Shown in pieces: positions 18,425-26,260 of a stretch of 35,494 bases of DNA. The notes under the pieces are model-generated. The model had not been told where the DNA came from, ran no database searches, and was given only the letters and a program-made list of their open reading frames with translations. How positions within the stretch are numbered: position 1 is the stretch's first letter; every line of letters starts with the position of its first letter. The position numbers were made by a program, and so were the translations under genes. The DNA is taken from positions 1 through 35,494 of the forward strand of contig CAJMQU010000047.1 in the NCBI GenBank assembly GCA_905215555.1, given 5' to 3'. This stretch comes from an uncultured bacterium (lineage in GTDB: Bacteria; Bacteroidota; Bacteroidia; Bacteroidales; Bacteroidaceae).

Positions 18425-18436
18425 GATTAAAGGTTA
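18425..18436 (-). promoter_or_regulatory. Candidate small-RNA binding site in the susR-like leader
   Basis: The mRNA reads UAACCUUUAAUC, which pairs with GAUUUAAGGUUA of the small RNA (3024-3035) at 11 of 12 positions, all Watson-Crick, with one central U-U mismatch. It is 13-24 nt upstream of the start codon, much like the susC site. Confidence 0.4.
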
Positions 18437-18456
18437 CTTCTACAAGAAGTTCTATG

Positions 18457-18464
18457 CAAAAATA
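18457..18464 (-). promoter_or_regulatory. Predicted -7 element of the regulator gene promoter
   Basis: The minus strand reads TATTTTTG, matching TAnnTTTG. The leader would be about 40 nt. The surrounding 15 bases (18450-18464) are identical to those at the GH65 promoter (2106-2120). Confidence 0.5.
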
Positions 18465-18522
18465 AGTAAATTCTAATAGATTCCTATTCTGATAGCATTT
18501 AAATCACAATATCTTTAAATGT

Positions 18523-18611
18523 AAAGAGAAAAAGGTTAATAGATTTCTCTTTTGCATGAATAACTATAGTAGCTTATATCCAACGTTAATAAAGAGTAAT
18601 TTTACTCTTTA
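18523..18611. promoter_or_regulatory. Cluster of operator-like inverted repeats between divergent promoters
   Basis: Two inverted repeats share a half-site. AAAGAGAAA (18523-18531) pairs with TTTCTCTTT (18544-18552). TAAAGAGTAA (18590-18599) pairs with TTACTCTTTA (18602-18611) around a 2-bp centre. The second is perfect over 10-bp arms and ends 5 bp before the -33 box at 18617. The same half-site AAAGAGTAA occurs upstream of susC at 16608. Confidence 0.5.
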
Positions 18612-18616
18612 TACGA

Positions 18617-18646
18617 TTTGTACGAATATTTAATTCTTTATATTTG
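18617..18646 (+). promoter_or_regulatory. Strong Bacteroides-type promoter, plus strand
   Basis: TTTG (18617-18620), 18 nt spacer, TATATTTG (18639-18646). Start expected near 18653, exactly where the long inverted repeat begins. No convincing protein-coding frame follows until 19140. Confidence 0.65.
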
Positions 18647-18652
18647 TGCAGT

Positions 18653-18935
18653 GTCGACTTCTATAGAAAGGAAGGGACACTATTATCTTTTTGAGGACGT
18701 TTTTATTATTACTCATATTTCGGAATCTGGTAAATTTCAAACCTACGAGTTAATAATAAGTAAACGGGTCTCACGCACATCGTATATATATATTTGTTAT
18801 ATATCCGTATGGAGCGTGGGACTGTTGCTTGTTATATCGTAGGTGGGCTTTACCAGAGCCTCGAAATATGGATATCATGGTAACAGTTCCCACGTTCTTC
18901 TATTTTATAACCCGCTTGCTTTGGGGAATTGACGG
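18653..18935 (+). ncRNA. Candidate structured RNA: long rod-like imperfect hairpin
   Basis: The 5' half pairs with the 3' half in register over about 280 nt. Helices seen: CATATTTCG (18713-18721) with CGAAATATG (18862-18870); TCTGGTAAA (18726-18734) with TTTACCAGA (18849-18857); ACCTACGA (18741-18748) with TCGTAGGT (18837-18844); GTCTCACGC with GCGTGGGAC (18768-18776 and 18814-18822, one G-U). Weaker pairing joins the ends, GTCGACTT (18653-18660) with GAATTGAC (18926-18933). A competing hairpin, 18812-18828 with 18879-18897, is followed by a U-rich tract. Candidates are a 6S-like RNA, a long 5' leader with switching structures for the genes at 19140, or a decayed palindromic element. No known family is claimed. 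Confidence 0.4.
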
Positions 18936-19066
18936 GCACATAACACTTATATCTATAATGAAATCAATCAACAGGACAAATGGACAGACAGGAAGATACT
19001 TCTCCTCTTCATGTTCTATTCTACTCAATGTTCCTACGGGAAACCATGTTAAGTCTCCTCCTTCAT

Positions 19067-19095
19067 AGATGTAATCTCCATTAATAACTACATCT
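19067..19095 (+). repeat. Short hairpin before the 149-aa membrane protein gene
   Basis: AGATGTA (19067-19073) and TACATCT (19089-19095) form a 7-bp stem with a 15-nt loop, 45 nt upstream of the start codon at 19140. No T-run follows. Apart from this and the structured RNA, I see no gene in 18936-19139. Confidence 0.35.
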
Positions 19096-19139
19096 AATTA
19101 TTGCAAGAAATTAGTGAAAACATTAAAAACTACCAAATT

Positions 19140-19589
19140 ATGAATTTAAAAAGAAAAGAAAATCTTTCTGGAGTCATTGCGATAGCTACTCTCCTTATTT
19201 TTTTATTTACCGGAGTCGTTGATATATTCGGTTCCCGATCAGGTATGCAATGTTTGCTTACATTCGGCTTCTTCTGGTCTGGCTTTTTTGCACTGTTGAC
19301 TATACTGAGTTTACTTATTCCTATTGTAGGCATGAATATTTCAGTTATGCAGCAAATTATAAAGAAAATCCCTATGTTTGCCGACATTCGCAGATTCAAG
19401 TTAATACGACTTGGCGCAACAATCATCTCTTCCTTTTTTTACTTATTTATCATCATACTGGCTTTGGATGCCAAAAATAGCGAGTTACCGCTAACAGCCA
19501 TGGGAGGATTGGACTTTGTACTTATTCTTGTGAATATCACCATAGCTTTCCGAATCAACAACATGAAAACTCCCCCAAAAGCAATATGA
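19140..19589 (+). CDS. Unrecognised small membrane protein
   Basis: 149 aa from the ATG at 19140. Four hydrophobic segments are visible at about 10-30, 36-61, 90-108 and 118-137, so an integral inner membrane protein with both ends probably in the cytoplasm. The loop between segments 2 and 3 is basic (QQIIKKIPMFADIRRFKLIR). I do not recognise a family. The stop codon overlaps the start of the next gene (ATGA), so the two are co-translated and probably work together. It is AT-rich compared with the sus genes. No promoter is obvious directly upstream. The strong promoter at 18617-18646 could drive it through a leader of about 490 nt. Confidence 0.7.
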   Translation: MNLKRKENLSGVIAIATLLIFLFTGVVDIFGSRSGMQCLLTFGFFWSGFFALLTILSLLIPIVGMNISVMQQIIKKIPMFADIRRFKLIRLGATIISSFFYLFIIILALDAKNSELPLTAMGGLDFVLILVNITIAFRINNMKTPPKAI

Positions 19590-20848
19590 AACCAATAACT
19601 ATATTATTATTCCTTTGTTTCATGGGCATTACCATGACAACAGCACAACAAGATACTTTTAAAGGTACGTGGTTGTATGAACAGGAAGAAACGAATGGGA
19701 CCATCAAACTCAACTTGTATCAGAAAAACATTGAAAACGAATTCGATATGGATGGAGCTTTATGCTACGGAACATTTGCCTTTTCTGATGGCAGCTACTA
19801 TTCGATAGAAGAGGTTGAGGTGGAGGGCTATAAAGCTTCACTACAGAAAGTACTTGATACTGAAATGGGAGAATTTAGGATGCAAATGACTTATAATCCT
19901 GCCGATCAGTCGATTGAACTCAGCACAAACAAAGCGAACGGTTTACCTGATAAACTTCTGCTAAGGAAGTCAGATTTACAGAGCCAAGAAGCAAGTGCTG
20001 AAAGCTCAATTAGCAATAAGGTTGACAATGAAACGTCCTCTCCTATTAGCTGGATCAGTATCGTAAGCGCAGCGATTCTGATTATAGCCATGGCAGGATA
20101 TAGTCTTTTCATAATCAACAGGAAAAATGAGTTTGAACAGATATATACCACGGAGTACTTCTCAACAATCAGGCGTTCTAATGGGAAAAACACTCAGAGC
20201 TCTCCGGTAGAAGACGCACAAGTAGCAAGATTGCTTGAGAAGTTACAACAAGAGTTAACTATATTCCAGAATCATTCGAATGGTACGTCATACTTAGTTG
20301 TATTAAAGAAAAAGCAATATAAAAAGTGTGCCGACTATTTGCGTCAAGCAATAGAGCTAGCTTCCACCAATCTTAAGATAGTGCATGATTTACAACAATA
20401 CGCACATATTCTTACTAATAGTCAGAAACGTTTGTTCGACGGTTCTTATTCTGTCATGATAGCCGCAGGTATTGCAACATTACTGGTCAGTTATTTGATG
20501 AGTGATCTCTTGATTACCATTCTTTTTGCAGGAGCAATAGCCGTTTATTATTTGGCTTCCTTTGCCCCCCAATATCTTATATTAAATAAAGTGGCAAACA
20601 GATCTCATGCTTCAACCGGACTTTTGGGTACATTAGCACAAATTGTGGGAAATGCGAAAGTCATCACTTATATATTCGATACTCAAGATACCATTGATAC
20701 CATTACCGGAGATAATAAGTATCGCTATGATGACTACTCGCAAGTACAAGCTTCTGTCTTTATTGTTATTTTAGCTTATTTGATTGCAGGTATTGGCATC
20801 ATGTACATTGCTTGCTGGCGATTCTTCCGGAATTTCATTATGCATTAA
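19586..20848 (+). CDS. Unrecognised multi-domain membrane protein with lipocalin-like N-terminus
   Basis: 420 aa. A signal peptide (MKPITILLFLCFMGITMTTA) leads into a beta-rich domain (about 22-128). That domain starts DTFKGTWLYEQEETNGTIKLNLYQ and runs to KLLLRKSDL, and resembles lipocalin-like or stress-response beta-barrel domains. A membrane segment follows at 154-176, then a soluble cytoplasmic stretch rich in Lys/Gln (about 178-285), two to three hydrophobic helices at about 288-335, and a last one at about 388-410. I do not recognise the family. The layout suggests an envelope sensor or transporter partner of the 149-aa protein, with which it overlaps by 4 nt. A terminator follows at 20868-20901. 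Confidence 0.7.
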   Translation: MKPITILLFLCFMGITMTTAQQDTFKGTWLYEQEETNGTIKLNLYQKNIENEFDMDGALCYGTFAFSDGSYYSIEEVEVEGYKASLQKVLDTEMGEFRMQMTYNPADQSIELSTNKANGLPDKLLLRKSDLQSQEASAESSISNKVDNETSSPISWISIVSAAILIIAMAGYSLFIINRKNEFEQIYTTEYFSTIRRSNGKNTQSSPVEDAQVARLLEKLQQELTIFQNHSNGTSYLVVLKKKQYKKCADYLRQAIELASTNLKIVHDLQQYAHILTNSQKRLFDGSYSVMIAAGIATLLVSYLMSDLLITILFAGAIAVYYLASFAPQYLILNKVANRSHASTGLLGTLAQIVGNAKVITYIFDTQDTIDTITGDNKYRYDDYSQVQASVFIVILAYLIAGIGIMYIACWRFFRNFIMH

Positions 20849-20867
20849 ACATTCAACGTTACAATAG

Positions 20868-20901
20868 AAAAATCCTGTGCATATTGATGTACAGGATTTT
20901 T
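20868..20901 (+). terminator. Intrinsic terminator of the two-gene membrane operon
   Basis: AAAAATCCTGT (20868-20878) pairs with ACAGGATTTTT (20891-20901), an 11-bp stem ending in a T-run. It closes the operon 19 nt after the stop codon. The A-run makes it partly active in reverse. Confidence 0.8.
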
Positions 20902-21079
20902 AACATTCATACAATACAACCTGTTCATTCATATCCAAAAAGAATTGTCTAAAGAAACAGGAAGAAAGTTAGTAGATTTAATCAAGAATACGTATCTTCG
21001 TAAGTGATTAAACAGAAAACAGTGCTGATAATTATGCTTTTAATATGAAAATCATAATATAAATAAGAATAATTAAAAT

Positions 21080-21553
21080 ATGGAGCAAAATCTTCAACTC
21101 AACGACCACAACAAGCAGGAATATCCACCCATGCATACCTGCGAACATATTATCAACCGGACGATGATGAATCTCTTCGACTGCGGACGATCAGTATCGG
21201 CACATATAGAAAGAAAGAAAAGTAAACTGGATTATGCCTTAGAGTCCGCTCCTACAGAAGAAGATATAAAACAACTGGAAGAAACTGTGAATGCCGTGAT
21301 AACACAAGGCTTGGATGTAACCACAGAATTCATCACTCAGGAAGAAGCCCAGGGGCGTTTCGACCTGAAACGACTGCCAGATGACGCTTCGGAAACGGTG
21401 CGCATAGTGAAAGTAGGCAATTATGATGAATGCCTTTGTTTGGGCACACACGTAAAAAACACCTCCGAGATAGGAATCTTCAAAATAATCAGCCACGATT
21501 GGAACGAAGAATCCAAACGATGGAGAATGCGTTTCAAATTAGTAGTGCAATAA
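21080..21553 (+). CDS. AlaX-type tRNA editing protein (alanyl/threonyl-tRNA synthetase SAD domain)
   Basis: 157 aa, cytoplasmic, a free-standing copy of the editing domain of alanyl-tRNA synthetase. The two metal-binding motifs are present: HTCEH (His19, His23) and CLGTH (Cys120, His124), the latter within LGTHVKNTSEIGIFKI, very close to the AlaRS motif. Proteins of this kind remove Ser or Gly from mischarged tRNA-Ala. The size equals the short AlaX class. No synthetase catalytic core is fused. It stands alone, with 231 bp upstream (holding the previous terminator) and 241 bp downstream. No clear promoter was found. Confidence 0.82.
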   Translation: MEQNLQLNDHNKQEYPPMHTCEHIINRTMMNLFDCGRSVSAHIERKKSKLDYALESAPTEEDIKQLEETVNAVITQGLDVTTEFITQEEAQGRFDLKRLPDDASETVRIVKVGNYDECLCLGTHVKNTSEIGIFKIISHDWNEESKRWRMRFKLVVQ

Positions 21554-21648
21554 ATCAAATTTATATAAAAAACGCACAAAACGGCATAAAACAAGTATTT
21601 TTGTCAGAACTTTAGTGACATTTTGTTAATCAGCAGAACCAAAAGCAA

Positions 21649-21664
21649 TTGGCATGCGTTTTGC
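21649..21664 (+). promoter_or_regulatory. Sigma-54-type promoter upstream of the small heat-shock gene
   Basis: TTGGCATGCGTTTTGC has the -24 GG (21651-21652) and -12 GC (21663-21664) dinucleotides exactly 10 nt apart, and matches TGGCA-N6-TTGC. Predicted start about 21676, giving a leader near 120 nt. No TAnnTTTG box is seen in the same interval. Confidence 0.5.
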
Positions 21665-21794
21665 GATTACGTTTATGAACAACAGTTCAGAAGCCACACG
21701 GAAAAAGCTGAAAAACAACAACCGGAAAGGCAAGCATGAACTGGAAGTTCAAAACTAACTGAATGTTTAACTTAAAGGATAGGAGACTAAAATT

Positions 21795-22223
21795 ATGATG
21801 CCTGTTAGAAGAACTCAAAGTTGGTTACCAAGTATCTTTAATGATTTCTTTGATAACGAATGGATGGAAAAAGCCAATGCAACCGCTCCGGCTATCAATG
21901 TGATGGAAACGGAAAAAGAATACAAAGTAGAGTTGGCTGCTCCGGGAATGACGAAAGATGATTTCAACGTTCACATTGACGAAGATAACAACTTGGTTAT
22001 CGCCATGGAGAAGAAGACTGAAAACAAGGAAGAGAAAAAAGACGGTCGCTATCTGCGCCGCGAATTTTCATATTCCAAATTCCAGCAAACTATGATTTTG
22101 CCGGATAATGTGGATAAAGAAAAGATTTTCGCACAGGTAGAAAACGGTGTACTGAACATCAATCTGCCGAAATTCTCAGCCGAAGAAAAACAAAAAAACA
22201 AGAAATCCATTGAAGTGAAATAA
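21795..22223 (+). CDS. Hsp20 family small heat-shock protein
   Basis: 142 aa, cytoplasmic holdase chaperone that keeps unfolding proteins soluble until ATP-driven chaperones act. The alpha-crystallin domain spans about 33-125, with the conserved AQVENGVLNINLPK near its end. A C-terminal I-x-V (SIEVK) is the oligomer-locking motif. The N-terminal arm carries SWLPSIFNDFFD. Two adjacent ATGs (21795 and 21798) are possible. AGGAG at 21781-21785 lies 9 nt upstream of the first, an unusually good Shine-Dalgarno for Bacteroides, fitting high expression. A sigma-54-type site lies upstream and a strong terminator downstream. Confidence 0.95.
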   Translation: MMPVRRTQSWLPSIFNDFFDNEWMEKANATAPAINVMETEKEYKVELAAPGMTKDDFNVHIDEDNNLVIAMEKKTENKEEKKDGRYLRREFSYSKFQQTMILPDNVDKEKIFAQVENGVLNINLPKFSAEEKQKNKKSIEVK

Positions 22224-22264
22224 GTTTTTTCCACTAAGACCAACAGATGAATCATTTAAAATGA

Positions 22265-22300
22265 AAACGGGCAACTTCCATAAAAAGAAGTTGCCCGTTT
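22265..22300. terminator. Bidirectional terminator between hsp20 and acyltransferase genes
   Basis: AAACGGGCAACTTC (22265-22278) pairs with GAAGTTGCCCGTTT (22287-22300), a 14-bp stem with A/T-rich flanks on both sides. It serves the two convergent genes. Confidence 0.9.
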
Positions 22301-22325
22301 CTTTATATCGTCCAAAAGAACAATC

Positions 22326-23468
22326 TTATTTCGTCTTGTGGCTACCTTTCAGAAAACGATTCGTCAACCACTTACGTACAGGCTCATCGTAAAGTTTCAG
22401 ACAGGCGTAAGCAAGAACAAAGGCACCAACGAAGGTCAGTATCATATAAGGAATACCTTCGGCTATCGTCGCATTGTTGTTGCATGCCCATGCCGTATAA
22501 GTATATATCAGCGGATAGTGAGTGATATATACAGGATATGAGATATCACCCAAAAACTTACAAATACCTACGGAATGTTTACCTGTCACCTTTCCGCCCG
22601 CTCCCATAGAAACAATTACCGGAAAGATAAAAATGATACAAAGGGCTTCATAAAGTCCATTCATCCAAAAATGATCTTCACCACCGATGCGAGGAACAGA
22701 AAGAACCACCACAATCATCAGGCTACACCACCAAAATGCCCGCTTCTTCATCCGTATCAGCCAACCAAGACGTGACAACAGCAAACCGGCAAAGAACGGA
22801 TAGAGCAAGCGGACAAATCCCACATACTGCTGTTCCCAATTCAGTGCCCAACCACCAACAATGTCACCTTTCGGAGCCGTTAGGCAAAGATGCAACGTAG
22901 CACAAGCCGCCAGGAAAACAAGAGCAGACAATGCAACCTTATTGAACTTGCGTACAAACAAAGCATACAGTATATTACCGATATATTCATAATAAAGCGA
23001 CCATGCCGGACCGTTCAAAGGGTGCATTTCTGTCCAACCACGGATATCCCACTTCAAAGGAAGCGGAAGCAACGTACAACCATAGAGCATGATTACCAGC
23101 ACGGTTCCTACCGAAACATTGTCCATCCCCGGAAAACAAGGAGATTTCTGGAAGAAAAAGAAAACAGCACCGATGATGCTACCTATAATCACCATAGGAT
23201 GCAGACGGATGACACGGCGTTTAAAAAAAGTACCGATACTCATCCGGTTCCAGCGATCATCATAGGCATAACCGATTACGAAACCCGAAAGCATAAAGAA
23301 AAAGTCTACGGCAAGATAACCGTGATTGATAATTTGCGTAAGATGGCTACCTCCCGCATGAGCTTCGAAAAGGTGGAAGATTACGACCATAACAGCTGCC
23401 ACACCACGCAATCCGTCGAGGATTTCATAATGCGGTTTAGAAGCAAGATAAGTTGTCTGTGTATTCAT
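22326..23468 (-). CDS. Acyltransferase-3 family membrane protein (OafA/NodX type)
   Basis: 380 aa with about ten membrane segments. The family motif is at the N-terminus: LDGLRGVAAVMVVIFHLFEAH (17-37) with the catalytic His32, then YLAVDFFFMLSGFVIGYAY (51-69) and the basic RRVIRLHPM loop (84-92). These inner-membrane enzymes move acyl groups (often acetyl or succinyl) to sugars or lipids of the envelope. The acceptor here cannot be told, and no surface polysaccharide genes are nearby. A -7 box (23497-23504) suggests a single-gene unit. Confidence 0.9.
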   Translation of the reverse strand: MNTQTTYLASKPHYEILDGLRGVAAVMVVIFHLFEAHAGGSHLTQIINHGYLAVDFFFMLSGFVIGYAYDDRWNRMSIGTFFKRRVIRLHPMVIIGSIIGAVFFFFQKSPCFPGMDNVSVGTVLVIMLYGCTLLPLPLKWDIRGWTEMHPLNGPAWSLYYEYIGNILYALFVRKFNKVALSALVFLAACATLHLCLTAPKGDIVGGWALNWEQQYVGFVRLLYPFFAGLLLSRLGWLIRMKKRAFWWCSLMIVVVLSVPRIGGEDHFWMNGLYEALCIIFIFPVIVSMGAGGKVTGKHSVGICKFLGDISYPVYITHYPLIYTYTAWACNNNATIAEGIPYMILTFVGAFVLAYACLKLYDEPVRKWLTNRFLKGSHKTK

Positions 23469-23496
23469 TAGGATATCAGATATTTTAATTTGTCTG

Positions 23497-23504
23497 CAAA
23501 AGTA
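23497..23504 (-). promoter_or_regulatory. Predicted -7 element of the acyltransferase promoter
   Basis: The minus strand reads TACTTTTG, matching TAnnTTTG, 28 nt upstream of the start codon. No clear -33 box. Confidence 0.45.
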
Positions 23505-23654
23505 GGATAAAAAACAATAATACGAAATTACTCATTATATATATTGCCGAAATAGGAATAACTCACTCTATATCTTATTAAATTAATCATTTTACTTGTT
23601 TATATGACTATTTTTACGTTCGTTTGTAGTTACTGAATTATAAAAGCATTACAC

Positions 23655-25100
23655 ATGAAAAAAATATCTTTATATGTAATCATCGCTTGGTTAAGTTTAC
23701 TATGCAGCCCAACCCTCTTTATAGCATGTTGCGATGATGATCCCGAAGAAACACCTGGTGCTCCCAAAGAAGGTCTGGCAGTAAATCATTGGATAGAAGA
23801 AACTATGCGGAAAAATTATTTATGGTATAGTGAGATTCCCCAAGAAAGTAAGTTGAACTTCGATGCCGAACCGGAAGCTTTCTTCCGTTCCCTGCTTAGT
23901 TTGAAAGATGGGAAAACGCGTAATGGAACACATCACTACTATTCCTATATTGAGAAAAACAAAGACTATGTACCCGACACACGTACCAGTATTGATTCGG
24001 ATGATACATACGGTATGGAGTTTGTAACTTTCAATATGGTGGATAAGAATGGCAAACCTTTGGGGTATTACCGTTCATGGGTGTTATACGTTTTGCCCGG
24101 CAGTCCGGCTGATGAAGCCGGAATTAAACGGGGAGATTGGCTGACCCACATAAATGGCGTCAAATTAAACCAAAACAATTTCACGCAGTTGCTCAAAGGT
24201 CCGGCAATCAAGTTAACAATCCTGCTAGATCTTGCAGATGAAAACCAAACGAAAGATATAGCATTATCTTCTTCTCGAAAAGTAGAAGACAATCCGTTAT
24301 ATTGCCACACAACACTGAATGCTGATGGCAAAAAGGTAGGATATTTACTCTATAATCATTTCACTACAGGTCCGAATGGTTTTGACGACAAAACATATGA
24401 TAATGAAATGAAAGATATTCTTGGTGAATTTGCTGCACAAAATATAGATGAGTTCATACTTGATTTGCGCTATAATGGCGGCGGATATCTAAGTTCGGCA
24501 ACCATACTTGCAAGTTTATTGGTGAACGAAAATCATAAAAGCGATATATTCGGAATAGAGACAGACAATAAAGGTAAATCCCTTAACATCAGGTTCAATA
24601 GTGAGGGGGAAACGGCACATTTAAAATTGAGTCGACTGTTTATTCTGACAAGTTCATCAACAGCTTCCGCATCTGAAGCAGTAATAAACGGATTGATGCC
24701 TTACTATGGAAAAGAGAATATCATTCTTATCGGTGAAACCACGGAAGGTAAAAACGTAGGCTCTCTTCATTATGCCGATAAGAAATATGAATGGGCCATT
24801 CAACCGATTGTGATGCGTATCACGAATAAGGAAGGAGCAAGCAACGACTATAGTACAGGGTTGGAACCGGATTATTCGCTTGATGAATTCGATAGCAAAC
24901 AGTTGTTACCTTTGGGTGATTCTAACGAATATATGTTAAGTTACGCAATAGGAATGATTAAAGGTACAATACCGACCTCGCGTGCTGTTGCTCCCCAAAA
25001 AGGAAATATGCACATACCTGTTTATCGGTCTACAGAGAGACACGGTACAAACGGAGTATTGCTCCCTCCGGATTATCAGAAAAACAGAGTTGGTGAATAA
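23655..25100 (+). CDS. S41 family (C-terminal processing type) peptidase, surface lipoprotein
   Basis: 481 aa. The lipobox FIAC (Cys25) is followed by CDDDPEE, a strongly acidic stretch typical of surface-exported lipoproteins. An N-terminal helical domain contains ENYLWY-like MRKNYLWYSEIP (51-62). A PDZ domain (about 118-200) holds LPGSPADEAGIKRGDWLTHING. The protease core (about 215-405) has DLRYNGGG (270-277), the predicted nucleophile Ser338 in SSTASASEA and the general base Lys366 in GETTEGKNVGS. The family uses a Ser/Lys dyad. Substrate unknown. The C-terminal tail (about 440-481) is low in recognisable structure. Convergent with the efflux operon, with only 28 bp between and no clear terminator. 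Confidence 0.9.
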   Translation: MKKISLYVIIAWLSLLCSPTLFIACCDDDPEETPGAPKEGLAVNHWIEETMRKNYLWYSEIPQESKLNFDAEPEAFFRSLLSLKDGKTRNGTHHYYSYIEKNKDYVPDTRTSIDSDDTYGMEFVTFNMVDKNGKPLGYYRSWVLYVLPGSPADEAGIKRGDWLTHINGVKLNQNNFTQLLKGPAIKLTILLDLADENQTKDIALSSSRKVEDNPLYCHTTLNADGKKVGYLLYNHFTTGPNGFDDKTYDNEMKDILGEFAAQNIDEFILDLRYNGGGYLSSATILASLLVNENHKSDIFGIETDNKGKSLNIRFNSEGETAHLKLSRLFILTSSSTASASEAVINGLMPYYGKENIILIGETTEGKNVGSLHYADKKYEWAIQPIVMRITNKEGASNDYSTGLEPDYSLDEFDSKQLLPLGDSNEYMLSYAIGMIKGTIPTSRAVAPQKGNMHIPVYRSTERHGTNGVLLPPDYQKNRVGE

Positions 25101-25128
25101 AGCTAAAGTACAGTCTCATACCACCTAT

Positions 25129-26247
25129 TCAGCTACTTTTCCGATAACTTTTCACAGCCCACAGATTAAAGAAAATCGCAAAGACAAGCAAGGTTCCCAA
25201 CTGTGGTAAGAGATCCAAGAAACCACCTCCACGCAAATAAACAGTGCGCATCACTTCCACAAAATATTTCAGCGGATTAAGGGCGGCTATAAATTGTGCC
25301 CACTGCGGCATGCTATGTATAGGCGTAAACAAACCGCTCATCAGAATAAGAATCAACATAAAGAACCACATGACAAACATCGCCTGTTGCAAAGTGCCCG
25401 AATGATTGGAAATCACCAGTCCAAAACCCGAAACCACCAGCAAGAAAAACATTGAGAAAAGATAGATAGTAAGGAAATGTCCGGCAGGCAAGATGCCATA
25501 AAGCAACCAAGCAAGGAAAAAGCAGATAGTAAGCACTATATACCCGATCAGCCAGTAAGGTATCAGCTTTGCGATAATAAATGTGAATTTCCCGACAGGA
25601 GTCACATTGATTTGCTCAATAGTCCCCGCCTCTTTCTCACCGACAACATTGAGAGCGGGAAGAAAACCGCAAATCATCGTCAGCAACGTAACCATCAATG
25701 CCGGTACCATGAAAAGTTTATAGTTCAGGTTAGGATTGAACAGATTCTGAGTTGTTATACTCACTTTAGGAAACGACCTACCGGAATATATTCCATGCAC
25801 GGGAGATTCCACCTGCAACTCGCGGATATAATCGCTGACAATGGAGGAAAGATAAGAACTTCCCAAACCACCCTTAGTCCCATTCACGGCATTGGCGGCA
25901 ATCAGCAAACGAGGACTTTTGCCATGCACCCAATCTTTTTCAAAATCACGGGGAATTTCCAAGATGATGTCAGCAATTCCAGTCTCTACACTTTTCAAGC
26001 CTTCGTTGTAAGTATCGGGAAGAGCCGTTGTACGAAAATAGGTGGACGCACCTATCTTGTCTACAAGACGGCGGGAAAGGACACTATGGTCATTATCCAC
26101 AATGTTCAGGTTGATGTTCTTTATTTCCAGATTCGCAGCCCACGGCATCAGTATCATAATCATGCACGGAAAGATGAAAATCAGCTTCGGCAGAAATGAG
26201 TTGCGCAACAATTGCTTGAATTCTTTTTCTATCAGGAACTTTATCAT
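25129..26247 (-). CDS. ABC-2 type permease (YbhR-like), last gene of efflux operon
   Basis: 372 aa. One membrane segment near the N-terminus (about 19-39), a large periplasmic domain (about 40-170), then five hydrophobic segments to the C-terminus. The block VGEKEAGTIEQINVTPVGKFTFIIAKLIPYW (about 205-235) is the ABC-2 coupling motif that contacts the ATPase. It pairs with the next permease (13 nt spacing) to form a heterodimeric pore, driven by the double ATPase upstream. Substrate likely drugs or other amphipathic compounds. Confidence 0.9.
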   Translation of the reverse strand: MIKFLIEKEFKQLLRNSFLPKLIFIFPCMIMILMPWAANLEIKNINLNIVDNDHSVLSRRLVDKIGASTYFRTTALPDTYNEGLKSVETGIADIILEIPRDFEKDWVHGKSPRLLIAANAVNGTKGGLGSSYLSSIVSDYIRELQVESPVHGIYSGRSFPKVSITTQNLFNPNLNYKLFMVPALMVTLLTMICGFLPALNVVGEKEAGTIEQINVTPVGKFTFIIAKLIPYWLIGYIVLTICFFLAWLLYGILPAGHFLTIYLFSMFFLLVVSGFGLVISNHSGTLQQAMFVMWFFMLILILMSGLFTPIHSMPQWAQFIAALNPLKYFVEVMRTVYLRGGGFLDLLPQLGTLLVFAIFFNLWAVKSYRKSS

Positions 26248-26260
26248 AACAGCCTCCCTC

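Noticed and set aside
18618..18842. 74-codon plus-strand frame in the region left of the structured RNA
   Set aside because: It starts at the promoter itself, has no recognisable features, and overlaps the inverted-repeat RNA whose pairing explains the sequence better.
18812..18897. Invertible DNA switch (phase-variable promoter) flanked by inverted repeats
   Set aside because: The arms are imperfect with a bulge and G-U-type changes, only about 50 bp lie between them, and no recombinase gene is nearby. RNA structure is the simpler reading.
18829..19068. 79-codon plus-strand frame
   Set aside because: It has no ribosome binding site, overlaps the RNA hairpin, and its composition does not look like a Bacteroides protein.
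21675..21758. 27-codon basic reading frame between the sigma-54-type site and hsp20
   Set aside because: Its ATG falls at or just before the predicted transcript start, it has no ribosome binding site, and the composition is low-complexity Lys/Asn, so chance is more likely.
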